From DAMCZI01 sp032095175 (GTDB lineage Bacteria > Bacillota > Clostridia > Clostridiales > Caloramatoraceae), in contig DAMCZI010000010.1 in the NCBI GenBank assembly GCA_032095175.1, positions 60,901 to 124,900 of the forward strand: a stretch of 64,000 nucleotides of DNA, given 5' to 3'. Made by a program: the position numbers and the translations under genes. Below are positions 9,402-17,804 of this stretch, in pieces; the stretch's first letter is position 1, and the number at the start of each line of letters is the position of its first letter. Below the pieces are notes generated by a model. The model made no database searches. It had not been told where the DNA came from and saw nothing but the letters and a program-made list of their open reading frames with translations.

Positions 9402-9773
9402 TTGAGTTTTTTAGGTAATTTATTGTGGATTATTTTTGGAGGATTTTTAGGAGCGCTAGGGTGGGTTATATCAGGATTTATTTGTTGCATCACTATTATT
9501 GGAATACCATTTGGTAAACAGTGCTTCAAAATGGCTGCATTACAATTAGCTCCTTTTGGCAAGGATGTAAGAGATGTAAGTACGAATGTATCAGGTACTA
9601 TCGGAAACATCCTTTGGATCATATTATTAGGCTGGGAGCTTGCCTTATCTAATTTGTTTTCAGCGTTTATATTTGCTATTACTATTGTTGGAATACCATT
9701 TGCGAAACAAAGTTTAAAACTTGCAAAATTATCATTTATGCCATTTGGGAAAGAAATAGTGATTACAAAGTAG
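9402..9773 (+). CDS. YccF domain membrane protein
   Basis: A 123-residue membrane protein with the YccF architecture. Two related halves each have a hydrophobic helix followed by I-G-I-P-F-G-K-Q or V-G-I-P-F-A-K-Q, then L-A-P-F-G-K or F-M-P-F-G-K. The start is TTG 9402 behind GGGAGG. The function of the family is unknown. It is a single gene, flanked by a palindrome upstream and a strong two-way terminator downstream. Confidence 0.88.
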   Translation: MSFLGNLLWIIFGGFLGALGWVISGFICCITIIGIPFGKQCFKMAALQLAPFGKDVRDVSTNVSGTIGNILWIILLGWELALSNLFSAFIFAITIVGIPFAKQSLKLAKLSFMPFGKEIVITK

Positions 9774-9876
9774 TTTTTTAAAACTTAAAAGTACTCTTTC
9801 ATATGTTGCAATATATGCGGAAATTGTACAGCAATATATAATTACAATATAGCATTCTGTATTTAGTAAAATAAAG

Positions 9877-9920
9877 AGGATACACCATCATAAAAAATAT
9901 TTTTTATGATGGTGTATCCT
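9877..9920. terminator. Perfect 44-bp palindrome, two-way terminator
   Basis: The outer arms are AGGATACACCATCAT and ATGATGGTGTATCCT, and the centre is AAAAAAT/ATTTTTT. The symmetry is perfect with no loop, so each strand supplies a GC-containing stem and an A/T tract. It lies between the convergent yccF gene and the lipoprotein gene. Confidence 0.85.
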
Positions 9921-9943
9921 GTTTTGTATCTAATAAAAAGAAA

Positions 9944-10597
9944 TTATTCAAACTTTATAGTTTCAGAAATCTTATTTATCTCGTTAAGCTCTTCATCTGT
10001 TGAATATGATGAAATGAAGTTTAATGCATATCCATCAATTATTGTAGAATAGTATTTTTGGTGTATTTGAATACCTTGGATATCAATACTTACTTCCATT
10101 ACATCAAAGTTCTTACCACCTAATTTTTCAGATGTTAAATCCTTAAAGACATATGGTATTCCAGATTTTTTCATAAGCTCTTTGCTTGCTGTTAAATAGT
10201 CTGCACCAGATTTTATGGAGAGACTGTTAACAATACTGAGGTTTTCAGCTATACAAAAGAAGTTTGGATTGAAACCTTCGGTGTAGCTAAGAGGATGTTT
10301 AAAAGCAAATACTAGGTTTAAAGTTTTTTCCTTTGAAAGATCCAACTGCTTTTTTAATTTTTCATCACCATTGGCAACGGCTTCCTGACCAGCTTTTGTC
10401 AATGTTGCTTTTTCTTCATCAGTTGCTATTGCCCAGCTATCTGGAATTGTATAAGTAAGCCCAAAATATTCATTTGTGTAGGTTTTTCCATCCATTTTAC
10501 CCAGGGTGATTTCTTTTTTGGATTTCTTACTACAACCTGTTGTAAAAGCAAAAACAACTAAAAGTAGAATGATTATAGTGCTTTTAAATCTCTTCAT
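9944..10597 (-). CDS. Lipoprotein of unknown function
   Basis: The 217-residue protein has a positively charged start, a hydrophobic stretch and the lipobox F-T-T-G-C with Cys22, so it should be lipid-anchored outside the membrane. The mature part begins with lysines, then Y-F-G-L-T-Y-T-I-P-D-S-W, a pattern seen in small secreted PsbP-like or DUF4367-like domains. I do not recognise a catalytic motif. It is 21 bp downstream of the MATE transporter and probably cotranscribed, so it may be an accessory protein; that is inference. Confidence 0.7.
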   Translation of the reverse strand: MKRFKSTIIILLLVVFAFTTGCSKKSKKEITLGKMDGKTYTNEYFGLTYTIPDSWAIATDEEKATLTKAGQEAVANGDEKLKKQLDLSKEKTLNLVFAFKHPLSYTEGFNPNFFCIAENLSIVNSLSIKSGADYLTASKELMKKSGIPYVFKDLTSEKLGGKNFDVMEVSIDIQGIQIHQKYYSTIIDGYALNFISSYSTDEELNEINKISETIKFE

Positions 10598-10618
10598 TGT
10601 AAATATCCCCCTTTAATA

Positions 10619-11956
10619 CTAATTTGATTTAACCATGTTTCCATATCTAAAATAAAAAGAAATGGATAAGAGTATATAATTCAATGTCATACCAAGATAT
10701 ACACCGTATAGCTTAAAATTAAGTGCTTCGGAGAATAAAAAAATTAGAAATAAACCAGTAAAATTTATTACTATAGATGATAAGAATACCCACTTTTCAT
10801 CTTCAATTCCCTGAAGGCTGTATTTATATACCGTGGATGGAATGTAGAAAATGTTTACTAGAAAAACTACTGGCATATAAATAATAGAGGCTGTTATTAA
10901 TTCCATATCATTTGTTATTACAGTAGGTATGTAGTTTTTAAATAATAAAAACACTATTGAAAGTATTAGGTAAAATAACACTGCAAATAACAAGCAGACT
11001 TTGGGTGTATCTTTGATATTTTTATAATTCTTTGCACCAAGATTCTCACTTATTATTGTAAGTGAAGCTTGAGAATATGAATACATAGGCATAGATGCAA
11101 TGCTTACTATTGTCAAAAGCAGGTTATATATTGAAACCTCAAGAATTCCTATTCGGGATAAAATTGAATTTATAGCGATTATAAGCAATGTTGATTCAAG
11201 TATTTCCTGCCCCATAAGTGGAAGGGATACCTTTACGGTTTCTTTAACTGCTTCAAAAATGCCGGTACTTGGTTTTTGAAATAGTTTATCATGCCTAATG
11301 GCTATTAGGTAGATTAAAATATTAAGTACCAATGCCAATATTGAGCCTATTGCATTTCCCTTTATGCCCATTTTGGGAAAACCAAAATGCCCAAATATAA
11401 GGATATAGTCAAACACTACATTGGATATTGATGCTGTGACATTTCCATATAATATATATTTTGTCTTGTTCATGATTTTAAAGTAGGAAGAAAAGGTGAA
11501 AAGTATCATGTTTAAACCTAAAGAGAGACTAAATACATTAAGATATATTGAAGCCTCATTTAAAACTTCACCTTTGAGATGATAGATATTTTTTAATAGT
11601 GGATTACCAAACCTTAAAATCATAAGAAAAAATACTAAGCCTGCTAAAATGCTTATTAAAATGTTTGCTGCAAAGTTATTTTTTAAACTGTTATAGTCTT
11701 TTCCTCCCTTTAATCTTGCTCCAATGATATTAAATCCAACAGAGGTCATACCAAGCACACCTGTTATACTGTTTATTGTGGTTGCAATAAGGCCTACAGA
11801 ACCAAAGGCTGCTAATGACGTCCTTCCCACCATGGCTTGGTCACAAAGTTCAATTATCATTGAAGATACATTATTTAATATTAATGGCAATGCCATATGA
11901 TTTATTTTTGTATATTCTTTATTATTAAAAATGCTTATTAATTTTTTTATTATCAT
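10619..11956 (-). CDS. MATE family efflux transporter
   Basis: The 445-residue protein has about twelve membrane segments in two homologous halves. The N-terminus A-L-P-L-I-L-N-N-V-S-S and D-Q-A-M-V-G-R match MATE exporters, which use Na+ or H+ gradients to expel cationic compounds. The substrate is unknown. Its GGGGG ribosome site is part of a perfect 11-bp hairpin stem immediately upstream of the ATG, which suggests translational control. Confidence 0.88.
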   Translation of the reverse strand: MIIKKLISIFNNKEYTKINHMALPLILNNVSSMIIELCDQAMVGRTSLAAFGSVGLIATTINSITGVLGMTSVGFNIIGARLKGGKDYNSLKNNFAANILISILAGLVFFLMILRFGNPLLKNIYHLKGEVLNEASIYLNVFSLSLGLNMILFTFSSYFKIMNKTKYILYGNVTASISNVVFDYILIFGHFGFPKMGIKGNAIGSILALVLNILIYLIAIRHDKLFQKPSTGIFEAVKETVKVSLPLMGQEILESTLLIIAINSILSRIGILEVSIYNLLLTIVSIASMPMYSYSQASLTIISENLGAKNYKNIKDTPKVCLLFAVLFYLILSIVFLLFKNYIPTVITNDMELITASIIYMPVVFLVNIFYIPSTVYKYSLQGIEDEKWVFLSSIVINFTGLFLIFLFSEALNFKLYGVYLGMTLNYILLSISFYFRYGNMVKSN

Positions 11957-11960
11957 TTAA

Positions 11961-11994
11961 ATCCCCCTTCTTTTCTACTATCTGAAAAGAAGGG
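11961..11994 (-). promoter_or_regulatory. Hairpin that covers the ribosome site of the MATE gene
   Basis: Read on the minus strand, CCCTTCTTTTC and GAAAAGAAGGG pair perfectly (11 bp) around an 8-nt loop. The 3' arm contains the AGAAGGGGG ribosome site of the MATE gene, six bases from its ATG. Opening of the stem would be needed for translation. It could also act as a terminator of upstream minus-strand transcripts, but no T run follows. Confidence 0.6.
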
Positions 11995-12326
11995 TTAAAA
12001 AATCCGCATAAACCATTGGATCATCTCCTTATTAAATTTATAAATATAGAAAACAATAAATTTTACATTAGCGTCTCAATCATTATGTTATCACAAGAAT
12101 ATAAGTTTTGTCATTTAAAGAATTTAATAGTTACTATAATATTATGGAAAAATATGACACAATGTATATGAAATTGTTAAGGATATGACCAGAAAGTTAA
12201 GAATTGTTAATAAATAGAAGGAATGTGTAATCCTACAAAGAACATATTAACATATGGAAACATAGTAGAGCTTTAATGCATTTTGCATGAGCTGTCTATA
12301 GTCTAATTAAATTAGGGGGGGTTTTT
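11995..12326. other. Intergenic region between divergent MATE and OppA-type genes
   Basis: About 330 bp of AT-rich DNA with no convincing ORF. It must hold the promoters of both divergent genes. I see AT-rich -10-like strings and a small hairpin near 12270-12294 (AGCT-TTA-ATGCA / TGCAT-GAGCT), but nothing I can assign to a known regulator or riboswitch. Confidence 0.5.
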
Positions 12327-14000
12327 ATGAAAAACAAAAGATTGCTTGCATTGATTTTGACAATAGCTATGGCACTTTCAATTGGTCTGACAGGATGTGG
12401 CGAAAAGAAAGGGAAGGAAAAGCTAGATTCAGATCAGCAGTTAAACCTTTCAATGTCACTTCCAAGAACCTTTGACTGGGAAAAAGCCACAGATGCAGAT
12501 TCATTTTACATCATTAACTTTGTAATGGATGGACTTACAAGGGTTGTGAATGATGGTAAGGTTGATACAATCGAGCCTGCTATAGCAGAAAAGTGGGATA
12601 CATCAGAAGACGGAAAGATATGGACATTCCATCTAAGAGATGCAAAATGGACTGATGATAAACCAGTTACTGCACAGCACTTCATTGATGGATGGTTAAG
12701 ACTCCTTAATCCTGACAATGGTTTCCAGTATGCATCATTCTTGTTTGATGTTGTAGGAGCACAGGAATACAATGCAGGACAGGGAAAAGCAGAGGATGTT
12801 GGCTTAAAAGCAGTTGATGATAATACTCTTGAAGTTACACTAAAGGCACCTGTACCTTATTTTATACAGCTTACTCAATTTAAGAGCTTACTTCCTGTAA
12901 GATTAGACAATATTGATTCTCTTGGAGCAAATTATGGTACAGACCCAATGAAAATGGTATTTAATGGACCATTTATTATGAAGGAATATGTAAAGGGTGC
13001 AAAGATTGCATTGGAGAAGAATCCCACATATTGGGATGCAGATAAGGTTAAGCTTCAGAAGGTAAAAATGACATATATGGAAGAAGAAGCCTCAAGAATG
13101 CAGATGTTCGAGGCAAAGCAAATTGATGTAACTGGAGCAAGAGGTGACTATGCTAAGAAATACCTTGCAATGGCAGAGAAAGGAGAACTTGATAAGACTA
13201 TTGGATATGATCCAACTACATACTATCTAATATTTAACTGTGAGACTGGTGGAACAAACAAGTTATTCTTAAATAAAAAGATAAGACAGGCATTTGGATT
13301 AGCTCTTGATAGAGAAGATTATACAGATAATGTCTATAGGAGAGGATACCCTGGATATGGATTAATTCCACCAGCATTAATGCTTGGTGACAAAGAATAT
13401 AGAGAATTAGTAAAAGAGCCATTTAAAGAATTTGCCGAGAAGAACACTGATCCAAAGGCATTGTTTAAGGAAGGCTTAAAAGAATTAGGACTTGATCCTG
13501 AAGCACAGTATACTGTAAAGTATATGGCTAGTGGCACAAGTTCAACTGCTAAATTGTACCAAGAATGGTTTAAGGGTCAGTGGGAGAAAAATCTTGGCGT
13601 AAAGATAGAACTTGATGTGTGTGTTGATTATCCTATGTTCCTTGATAGGTCGGACAAGATGGAATTTGACCTATGTGATAATGGATGGACTGGAGACTTC
13701 AATGACCCAGAAACATTTTTTAACCTATTTACAACAGGAAACAGCAACAATCAGCCAAAATGGACAAGTCCAAAGTATGATGAATTATATAAGAAATCAA
13801 AAGAAACTGCTGATGATAAGGAAAGACTAGAGCTATACAAGGAAATGGAAACATTACTGGTTGGTGATGAATGCCCAATAGTTCCATATTCATATGGTGA
13901 TAAGAGAGGATATAGACAAAAATATGTAAAGGGAGCTATGTATCCACTATTTGGAGCAACAATAGAATTTAAATATGCTTATATTTCTGGTAGAAATTGA
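12327..14000 (+). CDS. Peptide ABC transporter substrate-binding lipoprotein (OppA type)
   Basis: The 557-residue protein has a lipoprotein signal peptide ending in G-L-T-G-C with Cys24. The mature part is a family 5 extracellular solute-binding protein: L-T-R-V-V-N-D-G, W-T-F-H-L-R-D-A-K-W, V-T-A-Q-H-F-I-D-G-W and the late N-D-P-E-T-F-F segment are standard OppA/MppA landmarks. It binds oligopeptides at the outer face and delivers them to an Opp permease. No permease or ATPase genes are adjacent, so it is an orphan that must work with a transporter elsewhere. A strong GGGGGG ribosome site precedes it. Confidence 0.9.
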   Translation: MKNKRLLALILTIAMALSIGLTGCGEKKGKEKLDSDQQLNLSMSLPRTFDWEKATDADSFYIINFVMDGLTRVVNDGKVDTIEPAIAEKWDTSEDGKIWTFHLRDAKWTDDKPVTAQHFIDGWLRLLNPDNGFQYASFLFDVVGAQEYNAGQGKAEDVGLKAVDDNTLEVTLKAPVPYFIQLTQFKSLLPVRLDNIDSLGANYGTDPMKMVFNGPFIMKEYVKGAKIALEKNPTYWDADKVKLQKVKMTYMEEEASRMQMFEAKQIDVTGARGDYAKKYLAMAEKGELDKTIGYDPTTYYLIFNCETGGTNKLFLNKKIRQAFGLALDREDYTDNVYRRGYPGYGLIPPALMLGDKEYRELVKEPFKEFAEKNTDPKALFKEGLKELGLDPEAQYTVKYMASGTSSTAKLYQEWFKGQWEKNLGVKIELDVCVDYPMFLDRSDKMEFDLCDNGWTGDFNDPETFFNLFTTGNSNNQPKWTSPKYDELYKKSKETADDKERLELYKEMETLLVGDECPIVPYSYGDKRGYRQKYVKGAMYPLFGATIEFKYAYISGRN

Positions 14001-14004
14001 TATA

Positions 14005-14038
14005 AAAGGGGTAGTTCTTAATGGAACTGCCCCTTTAG
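14005..14038 (+). terminator. Terminator after the OppA-type gene
   Basis: Stem AAGGGGTAGTTC/GAACTGCCCCTT with one G-U pair, a small loop and TTTAGATTTT downstream. Confidence 0.85.
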
Positions 14039-14083
14039 ATTTTGTGGTATAATGATTTGTAACAGGATGAATGGGGGAATAAT

Positions 14084-14434
14084 ATGAGAAGGTTTATAGC
14101 TATTGTGTTTACAGTGGTATTGATTGCTGCAATGATAATAACGAATCCAGGGATGAATAGATATATTAACTGGTTCAGGAAGGACATAATACCTAAGAGT
14201 CAGGGAAGTTTGATTACTGCCATTGGTGAAGGCTTAAGGGAACCGATAATTGGATCCTCTACAATGGTTAGAAACTATGTTTTATTATCACATTACACAA
14301 CTATAATTGGGAGTCAACAGGTTAGATCAATTGGAATTTTAAACGGATTTGTTTCTAATGGTTTATCTGCAATTGGAACATCAATTCTGCTATCATTTGT
14401 TTTTATGGTTTTAATAACAATGATAATTATATAG
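14084..14434 (+). CDS. Small membrane protein, DUF4359-like
   Basis: A 116-residue protein with an N-terminal hydrophobic helix, then the T-N-P-G-M-N-R-Y segment, a soluble middle and a C-terminal hydrophobic helix. The helix-TNP-Y start recalls DUF4359 proteins, whose function is unknown. It stands alone between two terminators. GGGGG lies upstream of ATG 14084. Assignment rests on a short motif only. Confidence 0.6.
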   Translation: MRRFIAIVFTVVLIAAMIITNPGMNRYINWFRKDIIPKSQGSLITAIGEGLREPIIGSSTMVRNYVLLSHYTTIIGSQQVRSIGILNGFVSNGLSAIGTSILLSFVFMVLITMIII

Positions 14435-14455
14435 AATTTTATATCGTATATGAAT

Positions 14456-14482
14456 GGTTGTATTTAATACAACTATTTTTTA
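14456..14482 (+). terminator. Weak terminator after the small membrane protein
   Basis: GTTGTAT/ATACAAC stem with a 3-nt loop followed by TATTTTTTAT. The stem is AT-rich, so efficiency is doubtful. Confidence 0.55.
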
Positions 14483-14600
14483 TACCAAATAAATTTATAA
14501 ATCTACAAAATACATCAAAATAAGAGGAAATTCGATAATGATATAGAATATAAAATTAATAATAAATTAGTTTTCATTATATGCTTGGGGAGTAGGACTC

Positions 14601-17270
14601 ATGAAAAGAATAGATATTGTTTATGAAAAATTTAAGGAAATGGCGAAGAATGGATCAGTATCCACTTTAGATTTAGCAGAAGCTTTAAACTTAAGCAGGG
14701 CAAATGTAAGCAATGATTTAAACATACTGTGGAAGGAAGGGCTGGTTAAAAAAACTGATACAAGACCAGTTTTATATTTTCCTGTTGAAAATGAGGAAGT
14801 GCTTGCTGAGGAAAAGAATACTAGTCTTGACAAGTTTGCTGAGGCAAATAGGAGCCTTTCTACTGCAATTGAACAGGCAAAAGCAGCAATACTATATCCT
14901 CCTAAGGGAATGCATTCCTTAATACTTGGAGAAACAGGGGTTGGCAAGACCATGTTTGCAGGGATGATGCATATGTATGCAATAGAAATGGAGAAAATGG
15001 GCGAAAATGCTCCGTTTATTACATTCAACTGTGCAGATTATTCCAACAATCCTCAATTGCTTATAAGTCAACTTTTTGGTGTTAAAAAGGGGGCTTATAC
15101 TGGTGCGGATTCTGATAGGATAGGTCTGATAGAAAAAGCAGATGGTGGGATACTTTTTTTAGATGAGGTACATCGTTTGCCTGCAGAGGGACAGGAAATG
15201 TTTTTTACATTTATGGACAAAGGGATATTTAGAAGACTTGGGGAAACTGAAACAGAAAGAAAGGCAAATGTGCTTATAATCTCAGCAACAACTGAAAATC
15301 CTGAATCAAGCCTTCTTAAAACCTTTACTAGAAGAATACCTATGATTATAAGAATACCGGCTCTTAAAGAAAGAAGTGCAGAGGAAAGGTTTGAATTGAT
15401 AAAAAGCTTTTTTAAAAGAGAATCAATTCGTCTAAAGAAGGAAATCAGTGTATCCTCAAATGCATTAAGATCATTTTTAAGCTATAACTGTACTAACAAC
15501 ATTGGACAGCTTGAATCAGATATAAAGCTTGCATGTGCAAAAGCCTATGCAGATCTTGTATGTCACAGAAAAGATAACATTACAGTAAAAAATGGAGATT
15601 TGCCTGAGCATGTTAGGGAAGGATTGTTTAATGCCAGGGAGCATAGGGAAAAATGGGATAGCCTTATAGGAATTAATAACAGGTATATTATCTTTTGTCC
15701 AAATGGTAAAAAAGAGGATGTTGAAGTAGAGGATAAGGCCGATAATGTATACGAAATGATAGAGCACAGGGTAAATAACTTGATTGAAAATGGAGTTAGC
15801 GATGAAGAAATAGAAAAAACTATGGAAAGAGATATAAAAAGTTATTTTACTCGATATCTTAATGGAGTGGATAAACAAGCAAACAAATATAATAACTTAA
15901 TTGAGCCGGAAATAGTAAACCTTGTAGATGAAATTTTAAAGTATAGCGAGAAGAAGCTTAATAGAAACTTTAGTCAAAAGGTTTATCTTGGAATGACACT
16001 GCATGTAAATACTACAGTTGAAAGAATGAAGATGGGGAAGAGAATAATAAACCCTCATTTAAACAAGGTAAGGATAAAATACAAGGAAGAGTTTAATGTG
16101 GCATTGGAATGCATCAATATCATTGAATGCAAAACAGGGCTGACACTTCCTATTGATGAAGCGGGATTCTTAACTATGTTTTTTGTTTTGGATGAGGAGG
16201 AAAGTAAGAGAAAGAATGATACAGTAGGGGTGGTTGTAATATCTCATGGAGACAGCGCTGCAACATCTATGGTTGATGTAGCAAATAAGCTGTTAGGTGT
16301 GGAATATGCTATTGCTATAAATGCTCCACTTGATTTAACTCCTCAGAATATACTAAGCAAAGTAAGAGAGTATATTAAGCAATCAGATAGAAAAAAAGGA
16401 TATATTTTCTTAGTGGATATGGGTTCTCTTCTTACCTTTGGAGAGTTAATTGAAAAAGAAACAGGGATTCCAGTAAAAACAATTGATTTTGTCTGTACAC
16501 CATTTGTTATTGAAGCTGCTAGAAAAGCTATGATCGGCTATTCATTGGATGAAATATATGATGATATTATGAAATTAACTCATTTTATAACAGACACAGA
16601 AAAAACGCAGTTTTCAAGGAAAAATGGGAAGCTTGCTATTGTTACTGCCTGTTTAACTGGAGAAGGAAGTGCAATTGCAATTAAGAGCCTTTTAGATAAC
16701 CATCTGTGTATTGATAAGGAGCTTGTAGAGATTATACCTTTAAACATTGTTGGGGAAGAGGATATAGAGAAAAGAATTAGAAAATTAAGTGAGATGAAAA
16801 AAGTTGTGTGTATTGTAAGCTCCTTTAATATAAGAAGTAAAATACCACAATTCGGCTTGAATGATGTTTTGAATTTAAGGGTAATAGATGATATACAGCA
16901 TTTGGTTGATATTGAGGTGACATATTTAAAAATGGGGGACACCCTTAAATATCATCTTAAGAATGTTGATAGTGAAGAGCTTGTCCCTAATATAAAGCAG
17001 TGTATATCAGTGATAGAGAAGAAACTTGGAATTAATATGGATTCGGGTAATCTCATAGGAATTGCACTGCATATAAGCTGCATGGTCGATAGACTTCTTA
17101 CAAATGAACTGCAGGTTGAATATAAGGAAAAGGATAAATATATATCATATAATAAAGAGTTGTTTTCTTTAATCAGGCAATCGCTAAAAATTATTGAAGA
17201 AAAATACAAAATAGATATATATGAAGATGAAGTTTGTTATATAATGAATTTCTTTGATTGCGAAAGATAA
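14601..17270 (+). CDS. Sigma-54-dependent PTS-responsive activator, LevR/ManR type
   Basis: An 889-residue activator. An N-terminal DeoR-type helix-turn-helix lies at residues 15-55. The AAA+ domain has Walker A G-E-T-G-V-G-K-T (110-117), the sigma-54 contact loop G-A-Y-T-G-A (164-169) and Walker B L-F-L-D-E (185-189). Then come PRD1 (L-H-V-N-T-T-V-E-R), an EIIA-Man-like domain (V-V-I-S-H-G-D-S-A), an EIIB-Gat-like domain with Cys in T-A-C-L-T-G-E-G and PRD2 (L-H-I-S-C-M-V-D-R). Phosphorylation by PTS proteins sets activity in this family. It lies just upstream of a consensus -24/-12 promoter that drives a PTS operon, which it almost certainly controls. Confidence 0.92.
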   Translation: MKRIDIVYEKFKEMAKNGSVSTLDLAEALNLSRANVSNDLNILWKEGLVKKTDTRPVLYFPVENEEVLAEEKNTSLDKFAEANRSLSTAIEQAKAAILYPPKGMHSLILGETGVGKTMFAGMMHMYAIEMEKMGENAPFITFNCADYSNNPQLLISQLFGVKKGAYTGADSDRIGLIEKADGGILFLDEVHRLPAEGQEMFFTFMDKGIFRRLGETETERKANVLIISATTENPESSLLKTFTRRIPMIIRIPALKERSAEERFELIKSFFKRESIRLKKEISVSSNALRSFLSYNCTNNIGQLESDIKLACAKAYADLVCHRKDNITVKNGDLPEHVREGLFNAREHREKWDSLIGINNRYIIFCPNGKKEDVEVEDKADNVYEMIEHRVNNLIENGVSDEEIEKTMERDIKSYFTRYLNGVDKQANKYNNLIEPEIVNLVDEILKYSEKKLNRNFSQKVYLGMTLHVNTTVERMKMGKRIINPHLNKVRIKYKEEFNVALECINIIECKTGLTLPIDEAGFLTMFFVLDEEESKRKNDTVGVVVISHGDSAATSMVDVANKLLGVEYAIAINAPLDLTPQNILSKVREYIKQSDRKKGYIFLVDMGSLLTFGELIEKETGIPVKTIDFVCTPFVIEAARKAMIGYSLDEIYDDIMKLTHFITDTEKTQFSRKNGKLAIVTACLTGEGSAIAIKSLLDNHLCIDKELVEIIPLNIVGEEDIEKRIRKLSEMKKVVCIVSSFNIRSKIPQFGLNDVLNLRVIDDIQHLVDIEVTYLKMGDTLKYHLKNVDSEELVPNIKQCISVIEKKLGINMDSGNLIGIALHISCMVDRLLTNELQVEYKEKDKYISYNKELFSLIRQSLKIIEEKYKIDIYEDEVCYIMNFFDCER

Positions 17271-17272
17271 TA

Positions 17273-17306
17273 AGCAAAACACTATTTTTTTAGTGTTTTG
17301 CTTTTC
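17273..17306 (+). terminator. Terminator after the LevR-type gene
   Basis: A perfect 12-bp stem AGCAAAACACTA/TAGTGTTTTGCT, a T6 loop and a TTTCTTTT tail. The stem arms include AAACACTA, the same 8-mer that recurs upstream of the sigma-54 promoter. Confidence 0.85.
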
Positions 17307-17432
17307 TTTTATTTGTTTCAAATAATGAAACACTAGCCAGAAAAATAAAACACTATATAGGATTTTAACATCTCAATTCTACTAAATGCAGATTTATCAA
17401 GGGGTTTTACATGTATGAAAAACAAAACACTA
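17277..17432 (+). promoter_or_regulatory. Upstream activating region: four AAACACTA copies and a TGTTTC-N7-GAAACA palindrome
   Basis: AAACACTA occurs at 17277, 17328, 17348 and 17425, and inverted within the terminator. A perfect inverted repeat TGTTTC-AAATAAT-GAAACA covers 17314-17332, about 110 bp before the -24 box. That is a normal distance for a sigma-54 activator site. Binding by the adjacent LevR-type protein is inference from position. Confidence 0.65.
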
Positions 17433-17435
17433 TTT

Positions 17436-17451
17436 TGGCACGATACTTGCA
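17436..17451 (+). promoter_or_regulatory. Sigma-54 (-24/-12) promoter of the chitobiose-type PTS operon
   Basis: TGGCACG-N4-TTGCA is an exact match to the consensus, with GG and GC ten bases apart. It lies 40 bp upstream of the PTS IIB start and directly after the gene for a sigma-54 activator. Confidence 0.93.
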
Positions 17452-17490
17452 TTATATATAGGTGTTAACAAAATAAAGGGGGGAATTTTT

Positions 17491-17793
17491 ATGAATATTT
17501 TATTATGTTGTGCGGCAGGAATGTCAACAAGCCTTTTAGTACAGAAGATGGAAAAAGAGGCAAAGAACATGGGCATTGACGCAAAAATATGGGCTGTATC
17601 AGTAGGTTCAGTTGAGGAGCACATCAAAAATGCAGATGTACTTTTAGTAGGACCTCAAATAAGGTTTAAGCTTCCAGAGCTAAAAAAGCTTGGAGAAGCC
17701 AATGGAATTCCAGTAGAAATGATTAACCCTGCTGATTATGGAATGATGAATGGTAAAAAGGTTATCGAATTTGCATTTAGTTTAAAGAAATAG
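17491..17793 (+). CDS. PTS lactose/cellobiose/chitobiose family IIB subunit
   Basis: A 100-residue protein of the CelA/ChbB family with the active-site loop C-C-A-A-G-M-S-T-S near the N-terminus. Cys7 is the expected phosphorylation site. It passes phosphate from IIA to the sugar entering through IIC. It is the first gene after the sigma-54 promoter and has a GGGGGG ribosome site. ChbG and NagB genes in the same operon point to chitobiose or glucosamine-containing disaccharides rather than plain cellobiose. Confidence 0.93.
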   Translation: MNILLCCAAGMSTSLLVQKMEKEAKNMGIDAKIWAVSVGSVEEHIKNADVLLVGPQIRFKLPELKKLGEANGIPVEMINPADYGMMNGKKVIEFAFSLKK

Positions 17794-17804
17794 AGGTGAC
17801 TGGA

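Noticed and set aside
13612..13830. Open frame inside the OppA-type gene
   Set aside because: It lies wholly inside a well-supported gene in another frame, without a ribosome site.
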